Source: Diphasiastrum complanatum (Eukaryota > Streptophyta > Lycopodiopsida > Lycopodiales > Lycopodiaceae). Taken from it: a stretch of 64,000 bases of DNA. Positions 20,778 through 33,792 of this stretch are shown here, one piece after another. Position numbers and translations under genes: made by a program. Below the pieces are notes generated by a model that saw nothing but the letters and a program-made list of their open reading frames with translations, was not told where the DNA came from and made no database searches. The stretch is taken from contig CM055109.1 in NCBI GenBank assembly GCA_029204225.1, positions 27,550,244 through 27,614,243 on the forward strand, read 5' to 3'. Each line of letters starts with the position of its first letter. Position 1 is the first letter of the stretch.

Positions 20778-21810
20778 CTACGTGTAGACAATGCACACAA
20801 ACACTCTTAGGTTCTTCAAAGAAGGCTCGTGGAGTGTCTTGTCTGAGAGGGCCTTGGTCGAACATCTGTTCTGGACGTAAGCTGCAGTGGAGACAGCTTC
20901 AGCCCAGAATCTCTTGGGCAACAATGCATGCGATAGCATACACTTAGCAGATTCGACCAGAGTACGGTTCTTCCTCTCAGCTAAGCCATTAGACTGAGGA
21001 CTGTAAGGAGTGATGAATTGCTGCTCAATGTCTTGGCTTTGACAGTACTCCTTAAACTCGACAGAGATGTATTCTTCACCGTTGTCTGACCTTAGGGCCT
21101 TGATCGTCCTTCCAGTCTCCTTTTCTGCACGCTCCTTGAAGATTCTGAAGCAGTTGAAGGCTTCTGATTTCTTCTTTATGAAATACACCATCGTTCTTCT
21201 GGAGAATTCGTCAATAAAGGTTACAAAATACTTGGCATGTTTCATTGAAGGATTTTTCATCAGGCCACAAATATCTGAATGTACAACATCTAGTAATCCT
21301 CTAGCAATATGCTGATGGCTTGACTTAAATGGTTTCCTAGTATGTTTACCAACTAGACAGTCTTGACAGACAAGTAACTCGACTTTTTCGCGAGGATAGT
21401 CGAGATAAAAAACAATAGATTGTCTAGACATTCGTTGTATAGCAACATGATTTAAATGACCAAGTCTATAATGCCAAAGTAAACCATTGTTTGAATAGAT
21501 TGAAGTACTAAGAGCGTGACTAGAGGAAGAAAAGCAATGACTTAATTTATACAAGTATCCATGACTCTTTCTGAGTGCTATGATCTTGCCTGTCCTATCA
21601 ACTACTTTACACTGATCACATTCGAATTCTACTCTGTGTCCTAGATTTGTGATTCTGCTTACAAAGAGCAGATTTGTAAATAAGTTTGGTACATACAAGA
21701 CGTTAGAGAGTAGCTTAGATTGATCATTCGCAAAGCATAATCTTACAATGCCTTCACCTTTAATAGCTTGTGTGCTATTGTCGCTGGGTGAACGAATTTC
21801 TAGATACTGT
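20778..21810 (-). pseudogene. Copia copy 2 integrase, 5' truncated
   Basis: Contains the pre-integrase segment LLWHYRLGHLNH, CQDCLVGKHTRKPF, the core VTFIDEFSRRTM and LRSDNGEEY, and QSNGLAERKNRT through RFWAEAVSTAAYVQNR. Homology to copy 1 stops near 21810, so protease and gag are absent. Stops at about 20664-20780 separate it from the downstream reverse transcriptase frame. Confidence 0.88.
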
Positions 21811-21889
21811 ACGTTCAGATCCCCAACATTGACTACAACAAGACTTTCAGTCCAATAGTTAAGCATTCATGGATCCGAGCTCTTCTATC

Positions 21890-22467
21890 ATATGTTGTTG
21901 CGCCGACCTCAAAGTACATCGACTCGATATATAGACAACTTATATGAATAGAGTCTTTAAAGAAGACAACTATATGCTCCAGCCTAAATGACACGTGTTC
22001 GAAGGTATGAAGCATCATGTTTGTAAACTCCATAAAACACTCTATGGCTTGAAGCAATCAACAAGAGCTTGGTTTCAAAGGATCAACATATTCTTCATCC
22101 AATATGGTTTTCAACTAAGCACTGCCAAATCAGCACGTTGTTTTTAACAACAGTACCAATTTAGTGAAGAATGCTAAACATATGTTGTCTTTCGAATTTG
22201 ACATGACCAATCTGGAAGAAGCTCAATACTGTCTGGGTATTCAAATCCACAGAGACAAAGCGAGACAACTGATCTATATCACTCAGCAAAGGTATCTCCA
22301 TAACACTCTTATCAGATATAATCTAATTAATTGCAAATTAGCTCACTCAACGATGGATCCAGGCCTACGATTGTCGAAGGACCAATGTCCTCAGACCAAG
22401 TAGAAAGAAGAGCATCTGAGAGAGTATCTATATCAATCGATACTTGGATCTCTCATGTATGCAATGG
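21890..22467 (+). pseudogene. Copia reverse transcriptase fragment, inverted relative to its neighbours
   Basis: Plus-strand relatives of the same family: LHKTLYGLKQSTRAWFQRIN, then LSFEFDMTNLEEAQYCLGIQ, THQ-type strand YITQQRYLHNTLIRYNL, and SLMYAM at the right end. The segment with the YVDD strand (about 75 bp) is deleted near 22140. It ends abruptly at 22467 where the tandem array begins. The 80 bases between 21811 and 21890 are unassigned. Confidence 0.85.
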
Positions 22468-23931
22468 TCCCTCTGCGGTCCTCTGTGACCTCTGCGGTGT
22501 TCTACCGTCCTCTACGGTCCCTCTACAGTCCTTTGCGGTCCTCTACGACCTCTGCGACCTCTACGGTTCTCTTCGGTCTCTAATGCGGTAGCTTTGTGGT
22601 CCGTTGTGACTTCTGCAAACTCTGCGGTCCTCTGCGACCTCTATGGTCCTCTACGACCCTTTGCGGCCCTTTGCGACCTCTGCGGTCCCTAATGCAGTCC
22701 CTCTGTGGTCCTCTGCGGTCCTACCACCGCGGCGGGAGGTTCTGAGATCTACGGTCCTCTACAGTCCCTCTGTGGTCCTCTACGACCTCTGTGGCCCTCT
22801 GTGACCTCTACGGTGCTCTGCGGTCTCTAATGCGGTCCCTCTGTGGTCCTCTATGACCTCTGCGACCTCTGCGATCTCTGCGGTCCTCTGCGACTTCTGC
22901 GGTCCTCTGCAATCCTCTGCGACCTCTACGGTCCCTAATGCGATCCCTCTATGGTCCTCTGCGATCCTCCCACCACAACGGGAGGTTCTGACTTCTATGG
23001 TCCTCTGTGGTCCTCTACGGACCCTCTGCGGTCCTCTACGACCTCTACGATTCTCCATGACCTCTACCATCTATACGGTCCTCTGCGGTCCCTAATGCGG
23101 TCCCTCTGTGGTCCTTTGCCACCTCTGCGACCCTCTACGGCCCTCTGCAGTTCTCAACGGTCCTCTGCGACCTCTACAACCTTTGCGGTCCCAAATGAGG
23201 TCCCTCTGTGGTCCTCTATGGTACCTCTGTGGTCCTCTACAACCTCTGCGACCTCTGCGACCTCTGCGGTCCTCTACGGACCTCTGTGACCTCTACGGTC
23301 TCTAATGCGGTCCCTCTGTGGTCCTCTACGGTCCTCCCGTCGCGGCGGGATCCTCTGTGGTCCTCTATGGTCCTCTATGGACCTCTGCAAACTCTGTGGT
23401 CCTCTGCGACCCTCTACGACCTCTGCGGTCCGATGTGGTCCCTCTGCGACCTCTGCGGTCGTCTGCGGTCCCTTTGTGGTTCTCTCCGATCCTCCCGCCG
23501 CGGTGGGAGGTTCTCAATTCTATGGTCCTCTGCAGCCCTCTACGGTCCCTCTGCGGTCTTCTGCAGTCCTCTACGGTCCTCTATGACCTCTGCGACGTCT
23601 GCGATCTCTTTGATCCTCTGCGGTCCCTAACGCGGTCCCTCTATGGTCCTCTACGACCTTTGTGACCTCTGCGACCCCTGCGGTCCTCTACGGTTCCTAA
23701 TGTGGTCCCTCTGTGGTCCTCTGCGATGTCTGTGATCTTTGTGGACCTCTACGATCTCTGTGACCTCTACGGTCCTTTGCAACCTCTGTGGTCCTCTGCG
23801 ACCCTCTACGACCCTCTTCGGTCCTTTACGGTCCTCTGCGACCTCTATGGTCATCTGCGACCTCTGCGGTCATCTGTGACCTCTGCGATCTCTGCAGTCC
23901 CTAATGTGGTCCCTCTATGGTCCTCTGCGAT

Positions 23932-23951
23932 CCTCCCACCGCGGTGGGAGG
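23932..23951. repeat. Array palindrome, perfect, A/T variant
   Basis: CCTCCCACCGCGGTGGGAGG is its own reverse complement. Compared with the G/C form it has A for G on the left arm and T for C at the mirror position. Confidence 0.95.
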
Positions 23952-26044
23952 TTTCGAGTTCTACGGTCCTTTGTGGTCCTCAGTGACCTCTTCAATCCTC
24001 TACGGACCTCTATGACCTCTGCGACCTCTGCGGTCCCTCTATGGTCCCCTACGGTCCTCCCGCCGTGGCAAGAGGTTCTGAGTTCTACGGTCCTCTACGG
24101 ACCTCAGCGGACCTCAACGAGCTCTGTGAATCTCTGCGACCCTCTACAACCTCTGCAGTTTGATGCGGTCCTTTGCAACCTCTGCGACCTTTGCGGTTCT
24201 CTTCGGTCTCAAATGCGGTAGCTTTGTAGTCCTTTGCAACTTCTGTGACCTCTATGGTCCTCTGCGACCTCTGTGGTCCCTAATGCAGTCCCTCTGTGGT
24301 CCTCTATGGTCCTCCCATTGCGACAGGAGGTTCTGAGATCTACAATCCCTTTGCGGTCCTCTACGGTCCTCTACGACCTCTGCAGTCCTCTACGGTCCTC
24401 TGCGACCTCTACGATCCTTTGTGACCTCTGCCATCTATACGGTCCTCTACAGTCCGTCTATGGTCCTTTACGACCTCTGCGACCTTTGCAGTACTCTACG
24501 ACCCTCTACGGCCCTCTACGGTTCTCAACGGTCCTCTGCGACCTCTGCGACCTTTGCGGTTCCGAATGCGGTCCCTCTGTGGTCCTCTACGGTACCTCTG
24601 TGGTCCTCTACAACCTCCGTGACCTCTGCGGTCCCTAATGTAGTCCCTGTGTGGTCCTCTACGGTCCTCCCACTACGACAGGAGGTTCTGAGATCTACGA
24701 TCCCTCTATGGTCCTCTACAAATTTTGCGGTCCTCTGCAACCTCTGCGGTCCTCTGTGGTCCCTAATGCGGTCCCTCTGTGGTCCTCTGTGGTCCCTCTG
24801 CGGTCCTCTGCGGTCCCTCTACGGCCCCTAATACGGTCCTCTGTGACCTTTGCGGACCTCTATGACCTTCGCGACCTCTGCGGTCCCTAATGCGGTCCCT
24901 CTGTGGTCCCCTGCGGCCCTCCCGCCGTGGCAGGAGGTTCTGAGTTCTACTGTCCTCTACAGACCTCAGTGGACCTCAATGAACTCTGCGAACCTCTGCA
25001 ACCCTCTACAACCTCTGCGGTTCGATGTGGTCCTTTGCGACCTCTGCGGCCTCTACGGTCCTCTTCGGTCCCTAATGCGGTAGCTTTGTGGTCCTTTGCG
25101 ACTTCTGCGACCTCTGCGGTCCTCTACGACCTTTGCGACCTCTGTGGTCCTCTACGACCCTCTACGGTCCTCTGCGACCTCTGCGGTCCCTAATGCAATC
25201 CCTCTATGGTCCTCTGCGGTCCTACCACCTCGGCGGGAGGTTTCGAGATCTACAGTTCTCTACGGTCCCTCTATGGTCCTCTACGACCTCTTTGGTGCTC
25301 TGCGGTCCCTAATGCAGTCCCTCTGTGGTTCTCTACGACCTCTGCGACCTCTACAATCTCTGCGGTCCTCTGTGACCTCTCCGGTCCTCTACGATCCTCT
25401 GCGACCTCTGCGGCCCCTCTATGGTCCTTTGCGATCCTCCCACAGCAGCGGGAGGTTCTGACTTCTATCGTCCTCTATGGTCCTCTACGGTCCCTCTGCG
25501 GTCCTCTACGGTCCTCTATGACCTATGTGGTCCTCTACGGTCCACTGCGACCTCTACGATCCTTTGTGACGGTCCTCTACGATCCACTGCGACCTCTACG
25601 ATCCTCTGTGACTGCCATCTATACGGTCCTCTGTGGTCCTTTACGACCTCTGCGACCTCTACGGTCCTCTACGACCTTCTACGGCCCTCTACGGTTCTCA
25701 ACGGTCCTCTGCGACCTCTATGACCTTTGCGGTCCCAAATGCAGTCCCTCTGTGATCCTCTACGGTACCTCTGTGGTCCTCTACAACCTCTGCGGCCTCT
25801 GAGACCTTTGTGGTCCTCCGTGGTCCTCTGCAGACCTCCGCGACCTCTGCGGTTCTCTACGGTCCCTAATGCGGTCCCTCTGTGGTCCTGTACGGTCCTC
25901 CCGTCGCGGCAGGAACCTCTGCGGTCCTCTATGGTCCTCTGCAAGCTCTGCGGTCCTCTACGACCCTCTACGACCTCTGCGGTCTGATGCGGTCCCTCTG
26001 CGACCTCTGCGGTCGTCTGCGGTCCCTTTGTGGTTCTCCCTGGT

Positions 26045-26064
26045 CCTCCCACCGCGGTGGGAGG
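26045..26064. repeat. Array palindrome, perfect, A/T variant (second)
   Basis: Same 20 bases as at 23932-23951. It is followed by the TTCTCA-type flank, 2554 bp after the matching flank at 23511. Confidence 0.95.
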
Positions 26065-29000
26065 TTCTCAATTTTATTGTCCTCTGCGGCCCTCTACGTT
26101 CCCTCTGCGGTCCTCTGCGGTCCTCTGTAGTCCTCTACGGTCTTCTATGACCTCTACGACGTCTGCGATCTCTGTGGTCCCTCTAACGCGGTCCCTCTGT
26201 GGTCCTCTACGACCTTTGTGACCTCTGCGGTCCCAAATGCGGTCCCTTTGTGGTCCTCTGCGACGTCTGCGATCTTTGCAGACCTCTACGATCTCTGTGA
26301 CCTCTTCGATCCTTTGCAATCTCTACGGTCCTCTGCGACCCTCTACTACACTCTTCGGTCCTCTGCGACCTCTATGGTCATCTGCGACCTCTAAGTCCCT
26401 AATGTGGTCCCTCTATGGTCCTCTGCGGTCCTCCCGCCGCGGAAGGAGGTTCTGAGTTATACGGTCCTCAGTGATCTCTGCGGTCCTCTGTGGACCTCTA
26501 TGACCTCTGCGACCTCTGCGGACCTCTGCGGTCCCTAATGCGATCCCTCTGTGGTCCCCTGCGGTCCTCCCGCCGTGGCAGGAGGTTCTGAGTTCTACGG
26601 TCCTCTACGGACCTCAGCAGACCTCAACAAACTCTACGACCCTCTACAACCTCTGTGGTTCGATGCGGTCCTTTGCGACCTCTGCGGTCCTCTTCGGTCC
26701 CTAATGCGGTAGCTTTGTGGTCCTTTGCGACTTCTGCAACCTCTGCAGTCCTCTACAACCTCTGCAACCTCTGTGGTCCTCTACGACCCTTTGCGGTCCT
26801 TTGCGACCTCTGCGGTCCCTAATCCAATCCCTTTGTGGTCCTCTACGGTCCTCCCACCGCGATAGGAGCTTCTGAGATCTACGGTCCCTCTGTGGTCCTC
26901 TACGACCTCTATGGTCCTCTGTGGTCCCTAATGCGGTCCCTAATGCCGTCCTCTATGACCTCTACGGTCCTCTGCAATCTCTGCAGTCCTCTGCGACCTA
27001 TGCGGTCCTCTGTGACCTCTACGGTCATCTGCGGTCCTCTGCGACCTCTGCGGTCCTCTACGACCTCTGCGGTCCCTAATGCGGTCCCTCCATGGTCCTC
27101 CGCGATCCTCCCATCATGACGGGAGGTTCTGAGTTCTATGGTCCTCTGTGGTCCTCTACGGTCCCTCTGCGGTGTTCTGCGACCTCTGCGGTCCTCTACA
27201 GTCCTCTACGACCTCTACGGTCCTCTGCGACCACTATCATCTATACGGTCCTCTACGACCTCTGCGACACTCTGTGGTCCTCAACGGTCTTGTACAACCT
27301 CTGCGACTTTTGCGGTCCCTCTATGGTCCTCTACGGTCCCTCTGTGGTCCTCTACAACCTCTGCGGTCCTCTGCGGCCTCTACGACCTTTGCGGTCCTCT
27401 ACGGTCCTCTGCGGCCCCTAATGCGATCCCTCTGTGGTCCTCTACGGTCCTCTCGTCGCGGTGGAATCCTCTATGGTCCTCTGCGGAACTCTGCGGTCCT
27501 CTGCGACACTCTGTAACCTTTGTGGTCCAATGCGGTCCCTCTGTGACCTCTACGGTCCTCTGAGGTCTGATGCGGTCATCTGCGGCTATCTGCGGTCCCT
27601 AATGCAAACCCTATGTGGTTCTCTGCGGTCCCTAATGTGGTCCCTCTATGGTCCTCTACGACCTCTACGGTCCTCTACGAGTTCTGCGATCTCTGCAATC
27701 CTCTGCGACCTCTGCGGTCCTCTACGGTCCCTAATGCGATCCCTCTGTGGTCCTCTATGGTCCTCCCGTCGCGGTGGGATCCTCTGCGATCCTCTATGGT
27801 CCTCTACGGACCTCTGCAAACTCTATGGTCCTCTACGACCTCTACGATCCGATGCGGTCCCTCTGCGACCTCTACGGTCTGATGCGGTCGTCTGCGACCG
27901 TCTGCGGTCCCTAGTGCGGTCCCTCTGTGGTTCTCTGAGGTCCTCCCACCGCGGTCCTCCTCTGCGGTCTCTGCGACCTCTGCGGTCCCTAATGTGGTCC
28001 CTCTATGGTCCTCCACGATCCTCCCGCCGCAACGGGAGGTTCTGACTTCTACGATCCTCTGTGGTCCTCTACGGTCCCTCTACGGTCCTTTGCGACTTCT
28101 ACAGTCCGCTGCGACCTCTGCGGTCCTCCACGACCTCTACGATCCTCTACGGTCCCTCTATGGTCCTCCGCAATCCTCCCGCCGCGGCGGGAAGTTCTGA
28201 CTTGTACGGTCCTTTGTGGTCCTCTACGGTCCCTCTACGGTCCTCTGCGGTCCTCTGCAGTCCTCTACGACCTCTACGGTCCTCTACGACCTCTGTCATC
28301 TATACGATTCTCTATGGTCCCTAATGCGGTCCCTCTATGGTCCTCTGCGACCTCTGCAGTCCTCTGCGACCCTCTGCGGTCCTCTACGGTCCTCAACGGT
28401 CCTCTGCGACCTCTGCGACCTTTGCGGTCCCTCTGTGGTCCTCTACAACCTCTACGGTCCTCTGTGGCCTCTCGACCTCTGCGGCCTCTCGACCTCTGCG
28501 GTCCTCTACGGTCCTCTGCGTTCTGCGACCTCTGTGGTCCCTCTGTGGTTCTCTGCAATCCTCTGTGGTCCTCTGCGGTCACTCTATGGTCCTCTGCGAT
28601 CCTCCCGCCGCGGTGGGAGGTTCTCAGTTCTATGGCCCTCTGCGGCCCTCTGCGGTCCCTCTACGGTCCTCTGTAGTCCTATGTGGTCCTCTATGACCTC
28701 TGCAACGTCTGCAATCTCTACGATCCTCTGCGGTCCCTAACGCGGTCCCTCTGTGGTCCTCTATGACCTTTGTGACCTCTGCGACCTCTGCGGTCCCTAA
28801 TGCGGTCCCTCTGTGGTCCTCTACGACGTCTGCGATCCCTGCGGACTTCTACGACCTTTGTGACCTCTATGGTCCTTTGCAAACTCTACGGTCCTCTCCG
28901 ACCCTCTACGACCCTCTTCGGTCCTCTGTGACCTCTACGGTCATCTGCGACCTCTGCGGTCCCTAATGTGGTCCCTCTATGGTCCTCTGCGGTCCTCCCG

Positions 29001-29596
29001 CTGCGGCGGGAGGTTCTGAGTTCTACGGTTCCTCTGCGGTCCTCTACGATCCTCTACAACCCCTGCGGTCCTCTGCGGTCCCTAATGCGGTCCCCTGCGG
29101 TCCTCTCACCGCGGTAGGAGGTTCTGAGTTCTACGGACCTCAGCGGACTACAACGAACTCTGCGAACCTCTGTGACTCTCTACAACCTTTGCGGTCCGAT
29201 GCGGTCCTTTGCGACCTCTGCGGTCCTCTTCGGTCCCTAATGCGGTAGCTTTGTGGTCCTTTGCAACTTCCGCGACCTCTGCGGTCTCTGTAGTCCTCTA
29301 CGACCCTCTGCGGTCCTTTGCGACCTCTACGGTCCCTAATGCCGTCCCTCTGTGGTCCTCTGCGGTCCTCCCACCGCAACAAGAGATTTTGAGATCTACG
29401 GTCCTCTACAGTCCCTCTGGGATCCTCTACGACCTCTGCGGTCCTCTCCTCTGTGGTTCCTAATGCGGTCCCTCTGTGGTCCTCTACAACCTCTGCGACC
29501 TCTGCAGTCCTCTGTGGTCCTCTGCGACCTCTGCGGTCATCTGCGACCTCTACAGTCCTCTGCGACCTCTGTGATCCCTCTATGGTCCTCCACGAT

Positions 29597-29616
29597 CCTC
29601 CCGCCGCGGCGGGAGG
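29597..29616. repeat. Array palindrome, perfect, G/C form
   Basis: CCTCCCGCCGCGGCGGGAGG, the apparent consensus, with perfect two-fold symmetry. Confidence 0.95.
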
Positions 29617-32600
29617 CTATGAGTTCTATGGTCCTCTACGGTCCCTCTACGATCCTCTGTGACCTCTGCGACCTCTACGATCGTCTGCGACCTCTGTCAT
29701 CTATACAATCCTCTACGGTCTCTAATGCAGTCCCTTTGTGGTCCTCTGTAACCTTTGCGACCTCTGCAGTCCTCTACGACCCTCTGCGGTCCTCAACGGT
29801 CCTCTGTGACCTCTGCGACCTCTGCGGTCCCTCTATGGTCCTATGTGGTCCTCTACAACCTCTGTGGTCCTCTGCGACCTCTGTGGTCCTCTACGGACCT
29901 CTGCAACCTCTGCGGTCCCTAATGCGGTCCCTCTATGGTCCTCTACGGTCCTCCCGTCGTGGCGGGATCCTCTGTGGGCCTCTATGGTCCTCTACGGACC
30001 TCTACAAACTCTGTGGTCCTCTACGGTCCGATGTGGTCCTTTGTGACCTCTGCGACCTCTAAGGTCCTCTTCGGTCCCTAATGCGGTAGCTTTGTGGTTC
30101 TTTGCAACTTCCGCGACCTCTATGACCTCTGTGGTCCTCTATGACCCTCTGCGGTCCTCTATGACCCTCTACGGTCCTCTACGACCTCTGCGGTCCCTAA
30201 TGCAGTCTCTTTGTGGTCCTCTACGGTCCTCCCACCGCGGCAGGAGGTTCTGAGATCTACGGTCCTCTACGGTCCCTCTACGACCTCTGTGGTCCTCTGC
30301 GTTCCTCTGCGCTCTCTCTGTTGTCCTCTATGACCTCTGCGGTCCTCTGCGACCTCTGCAATATCTGCAGTCCTCTACGACCTCTGCGGTCCTCTACGGT
30401 CCCTAATGTGATCCCTCTGTGGTCCTCTACGGTCCGCCCGTCGCGGTGGGATTCTCTGCGATCCTCTATGGTCCTCTGCGGACCTCTGCAAACTCTACGG
30501 TCCTCTGTGACCCTCTGCGACCTCTGCGTCAGATGCGGTTCCTCTACAACCTCTACAGTCCGATGCGGTCGTCTGCGGCTGTCTGCGGTCCCTCTGTGGT
30601 TCTCTGTGGTCCTTCTACCGCGATGCTCCTCTGCGGTCTCTGCGACCTCTGCGGTCCCTAATGTGGTCCCTCTATGGTCCTTCGCAATCCTCTCGTTGCG
30701 GCGAGAGGTTCTGACTTCTACGGTCCTCTGTGGTCTTCTACGATCCTCTACGGTCCTCTGCGACCTCTGCGACCTCTGTCATCTATACGGTTCTCTGCGG
30801 ACCTCTGCGGTCCTCTGCGACCCTCTGCGGTCCTCTGCGACCCTCTGCGGTCCTCTGTGACCCTCTGCGGTCCTCAACGGACCTCTGCGAACTCTTCGGT
30901 CCTTTGCGGTCCTCTGCGACCCTCCGTGACCTCTGTGGTCCGATGCGGTCCCTCTGCGACCTTTGCGGTCCGATGCGTTCGTCTGTGGTTCTCTACGGTC
31001 CTCCCACCGCGGTCTTCCTCTGCGGTCCTCTACGATCCCTCTATGGTCCTCCGCGATCCTCCCGTCGCGGCGGGAGGTTCTGACTTCTACGGTCCTCTGT
31101 GGTCCTCTACGGTCCCTCTACAGTCCTCTGTGACCTCTGCAGTGCTCTACGGTCCTCTGCGACCTCTATCATCTATACGGTTCTCTATAGTCCCTAATGA
31201 GGTCCCTCTATGGTCCTCTGCGGTCCTCTACGGTCCTCTGCGACCTCTGCGGTCCCTAATGCGGTCCCTCTGTTGTCCTCTACAACCTCTGCGGTCCTCT
31301 GTGGCCTCTCGACCTCTGCGGTCCTCTACGGTCCCCTGCGGTCCCTAATGCGGTCCCTCTGTGGTCCTCTACGATCGTTTGCAGTCGTCTGCGGTCTCTA
31401 ATGCGGTCCCTCTGTGGTCCTCTACGGTCCTCCCGCCACGGTGGGAGGTTCTCAGTTCTATGGCCCTCTGCGGCCCTCTATGGTCCCTCTGCGGTCCTCT
31501 GTGGTCCCTCTGTGGTCCTCTGCGGTCCCTCTGCGGTCCTCTGCGGTCCTCTGCAGTCCTCTGCGGTCCTCTATGACCTTTGCAACGTCTACAATCTCTG
31601 CAGTCCCTAACGCGGTCCCTCTGTGGTCCTCTACGACGTTTGTGACCTCTATGACCTCGGCGACCTCTGCGGTCCCTAATGCGGTCCCTCTGTGGTCCTC
31701 TACGACGTCTGTGATCTCTACGGACTTCTACGACCTCTGTGATCTCTACAGTCCTCTGCAAACTCTACGGTCCTCTCCGACCCTCTTCGGTCCTCTGCGG
31801 TCCTCTGTGACCTCTACGGTCATCTGCGACCTCTGCGGTCCCTAATGTGGTCCCTCTATGGTCCTTTGTGGTCCTCCCGCTGCGGCGGGAGGTTCTGAGT
31901 TCTACGGTCCCTCTGCGGTCCTCTACGGTCCTCTGCGACCTCTGCGGTCCCTAATGCGGTCCCCTGCGGTCCTCCCACTGCGGCAGGAGGTTCTGAATTC
32001 TACGGACCTCAACGGACCGCAACGAACTCTGCGAACCTCTATGACCCTCTACAACCTCTACGGTCCGATGCAGTCCTTTGCGACCTCTGCGACCTCTACG
32101 GACCTCTGCGGTCCCTAATGCAGTAGCTTTGTGGTCCTTTGCAACTTTCGCGACCTCTGCGGTCCTCTACGACCTCTACGACCCTTTGCGGTCCTCTACG
32201 ACCTCTGTAGTACTCTATGACCCTCTACGGTCCTCTACAACCTCTACGGTCCCTAATGTCGTCCCTCTGTGGTCTGCGGTCCTCCCACCACGGCAGGAGG
32301 TTCTGAGATCTATGATCCTCTACGGTCCCTCTATGGTCCTCTACGACCTCTGCGGTCCTCTACGGTCCCTCTGCAGTCCTCTGCGACCTCTGCGGTCCTC
32401 TGCAGCCTCTGCGGTCCTCTGTAGCCTCTACGACCTCTGCGGTCCCTAATGCGGTCCCTCTATGGTCCTCCGCGATCCTCCCGCCACGGTGGGAGGCTCT
32501 GAGTTTTACGGTCTTCTGTGGTCCTCTACGGTCCTCTGCGACCTCTGTCATCTATACGGTCCTCTGCGACCTTTGCGACCTCTACGGTCCTCTGTGACCT

Positions 32601-33772
32601 CTTCGGCCCCTCTATGGTCCTCTGCGGTCCCTCTGTGGTCCTCTGCAGCCGTCTGCGACCTATGCAGTCCTCTACGGTCCTCTACGGACCTTTGCAACCT
32701 CTACGATCCTCTGCGGTCCCTCTGCGGTCCTCTACGGTCCTCTATGGTCCTCTGTGGACCTCTGCGAACTCTGCGGTCCTCTACGACCCTCTGCGACCTC
32801 TTCGATCCGATGCGGTCCCTTTGCAACCTCTGCGGTCCGATGCGGTCGTCTTTGGTCCCTAATGCGGTCCCTCTGTGGTTCTCTACGGTCCTCTCGCCGC
32901 GGTGGGAGGTTCTCAGTTCTATGGTCCTCTGTGGTCCCTCTGCGGTCCTCTGCAGTCCTCTACAGTCCTTTGTAGTCCTCTACGGTCCTCTATGACCTCT
33001 ACGACATCTACGATCTCTGCGATCCTCTATGGTCCCTAACGCGGTCCCTCTGTGGCCCTCTGCGACCTCTGCGACCTCTGTGATCCTCCGCGGTCCCTAA
33101 TGTGGTCCCTCTATGGTCCTCTACGATGTCTGCGACCTCTGCGGACTTCTACGACCTCTGTGACCTCTGCGGTCCTCTGCAACCTCTGCGGTCCTCTACG
33201 GCCCTCTGCGACCCTCTTCGGTCCTCTGCGACCTCTACGATCATCTGCAACCTCTGTGGTCATCTGCAACCTCTACGGTCCCTAATGTGGCCCCTCTATG
33301 GTCCTCTGTGGTCCTCCCGCCGCGGCGGGAAGTTCTGAGTTCTACGGTCCTCTGCGGTCCTCTGCGACCTCTGTGGTCCTCTGCGGACCTCTGCGACCTC
33401 TGCGGTCCCTCTGTGGTCCCCTGCGGTCCTCCCGCCGCGGCATGAGGTTTTGAGTTCTACGGTCTTTAGCGGACCTCAACGAACTTTGCGAACCTCTGCA
33501 ACCCTCTACAACCTCTGTGGTCCCTCTACGGTCCGATGTGGTCCCTCTGTAGTTCCTCTCTGGTCCTCTACGGTCCCTTTGCGGTCCACCCGCCGCGGTA
33601 GGAGGTTCTGAGTTCTACGGTCCTCTACGGTCCCTCTGCGGTCCTTTGCGGTCCCTCTGCGATCTCTACGGTCCTCTACGATGTCTGCTACCTCTGCGAC
33701 CCTCTACGATCCTCTGTAGTCCTCTACGGTTCCTTTGCGGTCCTCTACGGTCCCTCTGCGACCCTCTACGGT

Positions 33773-33792
33773 CCACCCACCGCGGTGGGTGG
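33773..33792. repeat. Array palindrome, perfect, doubly changed variant
   Basis: CCACCCACCGCGGTGGGTGG. Relative to the consensus it differs at four positions forming two mirror pairs, one of them a T-to-A/A-to-T transversion pair, so symmetry is kept. Confidence 0.95.
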
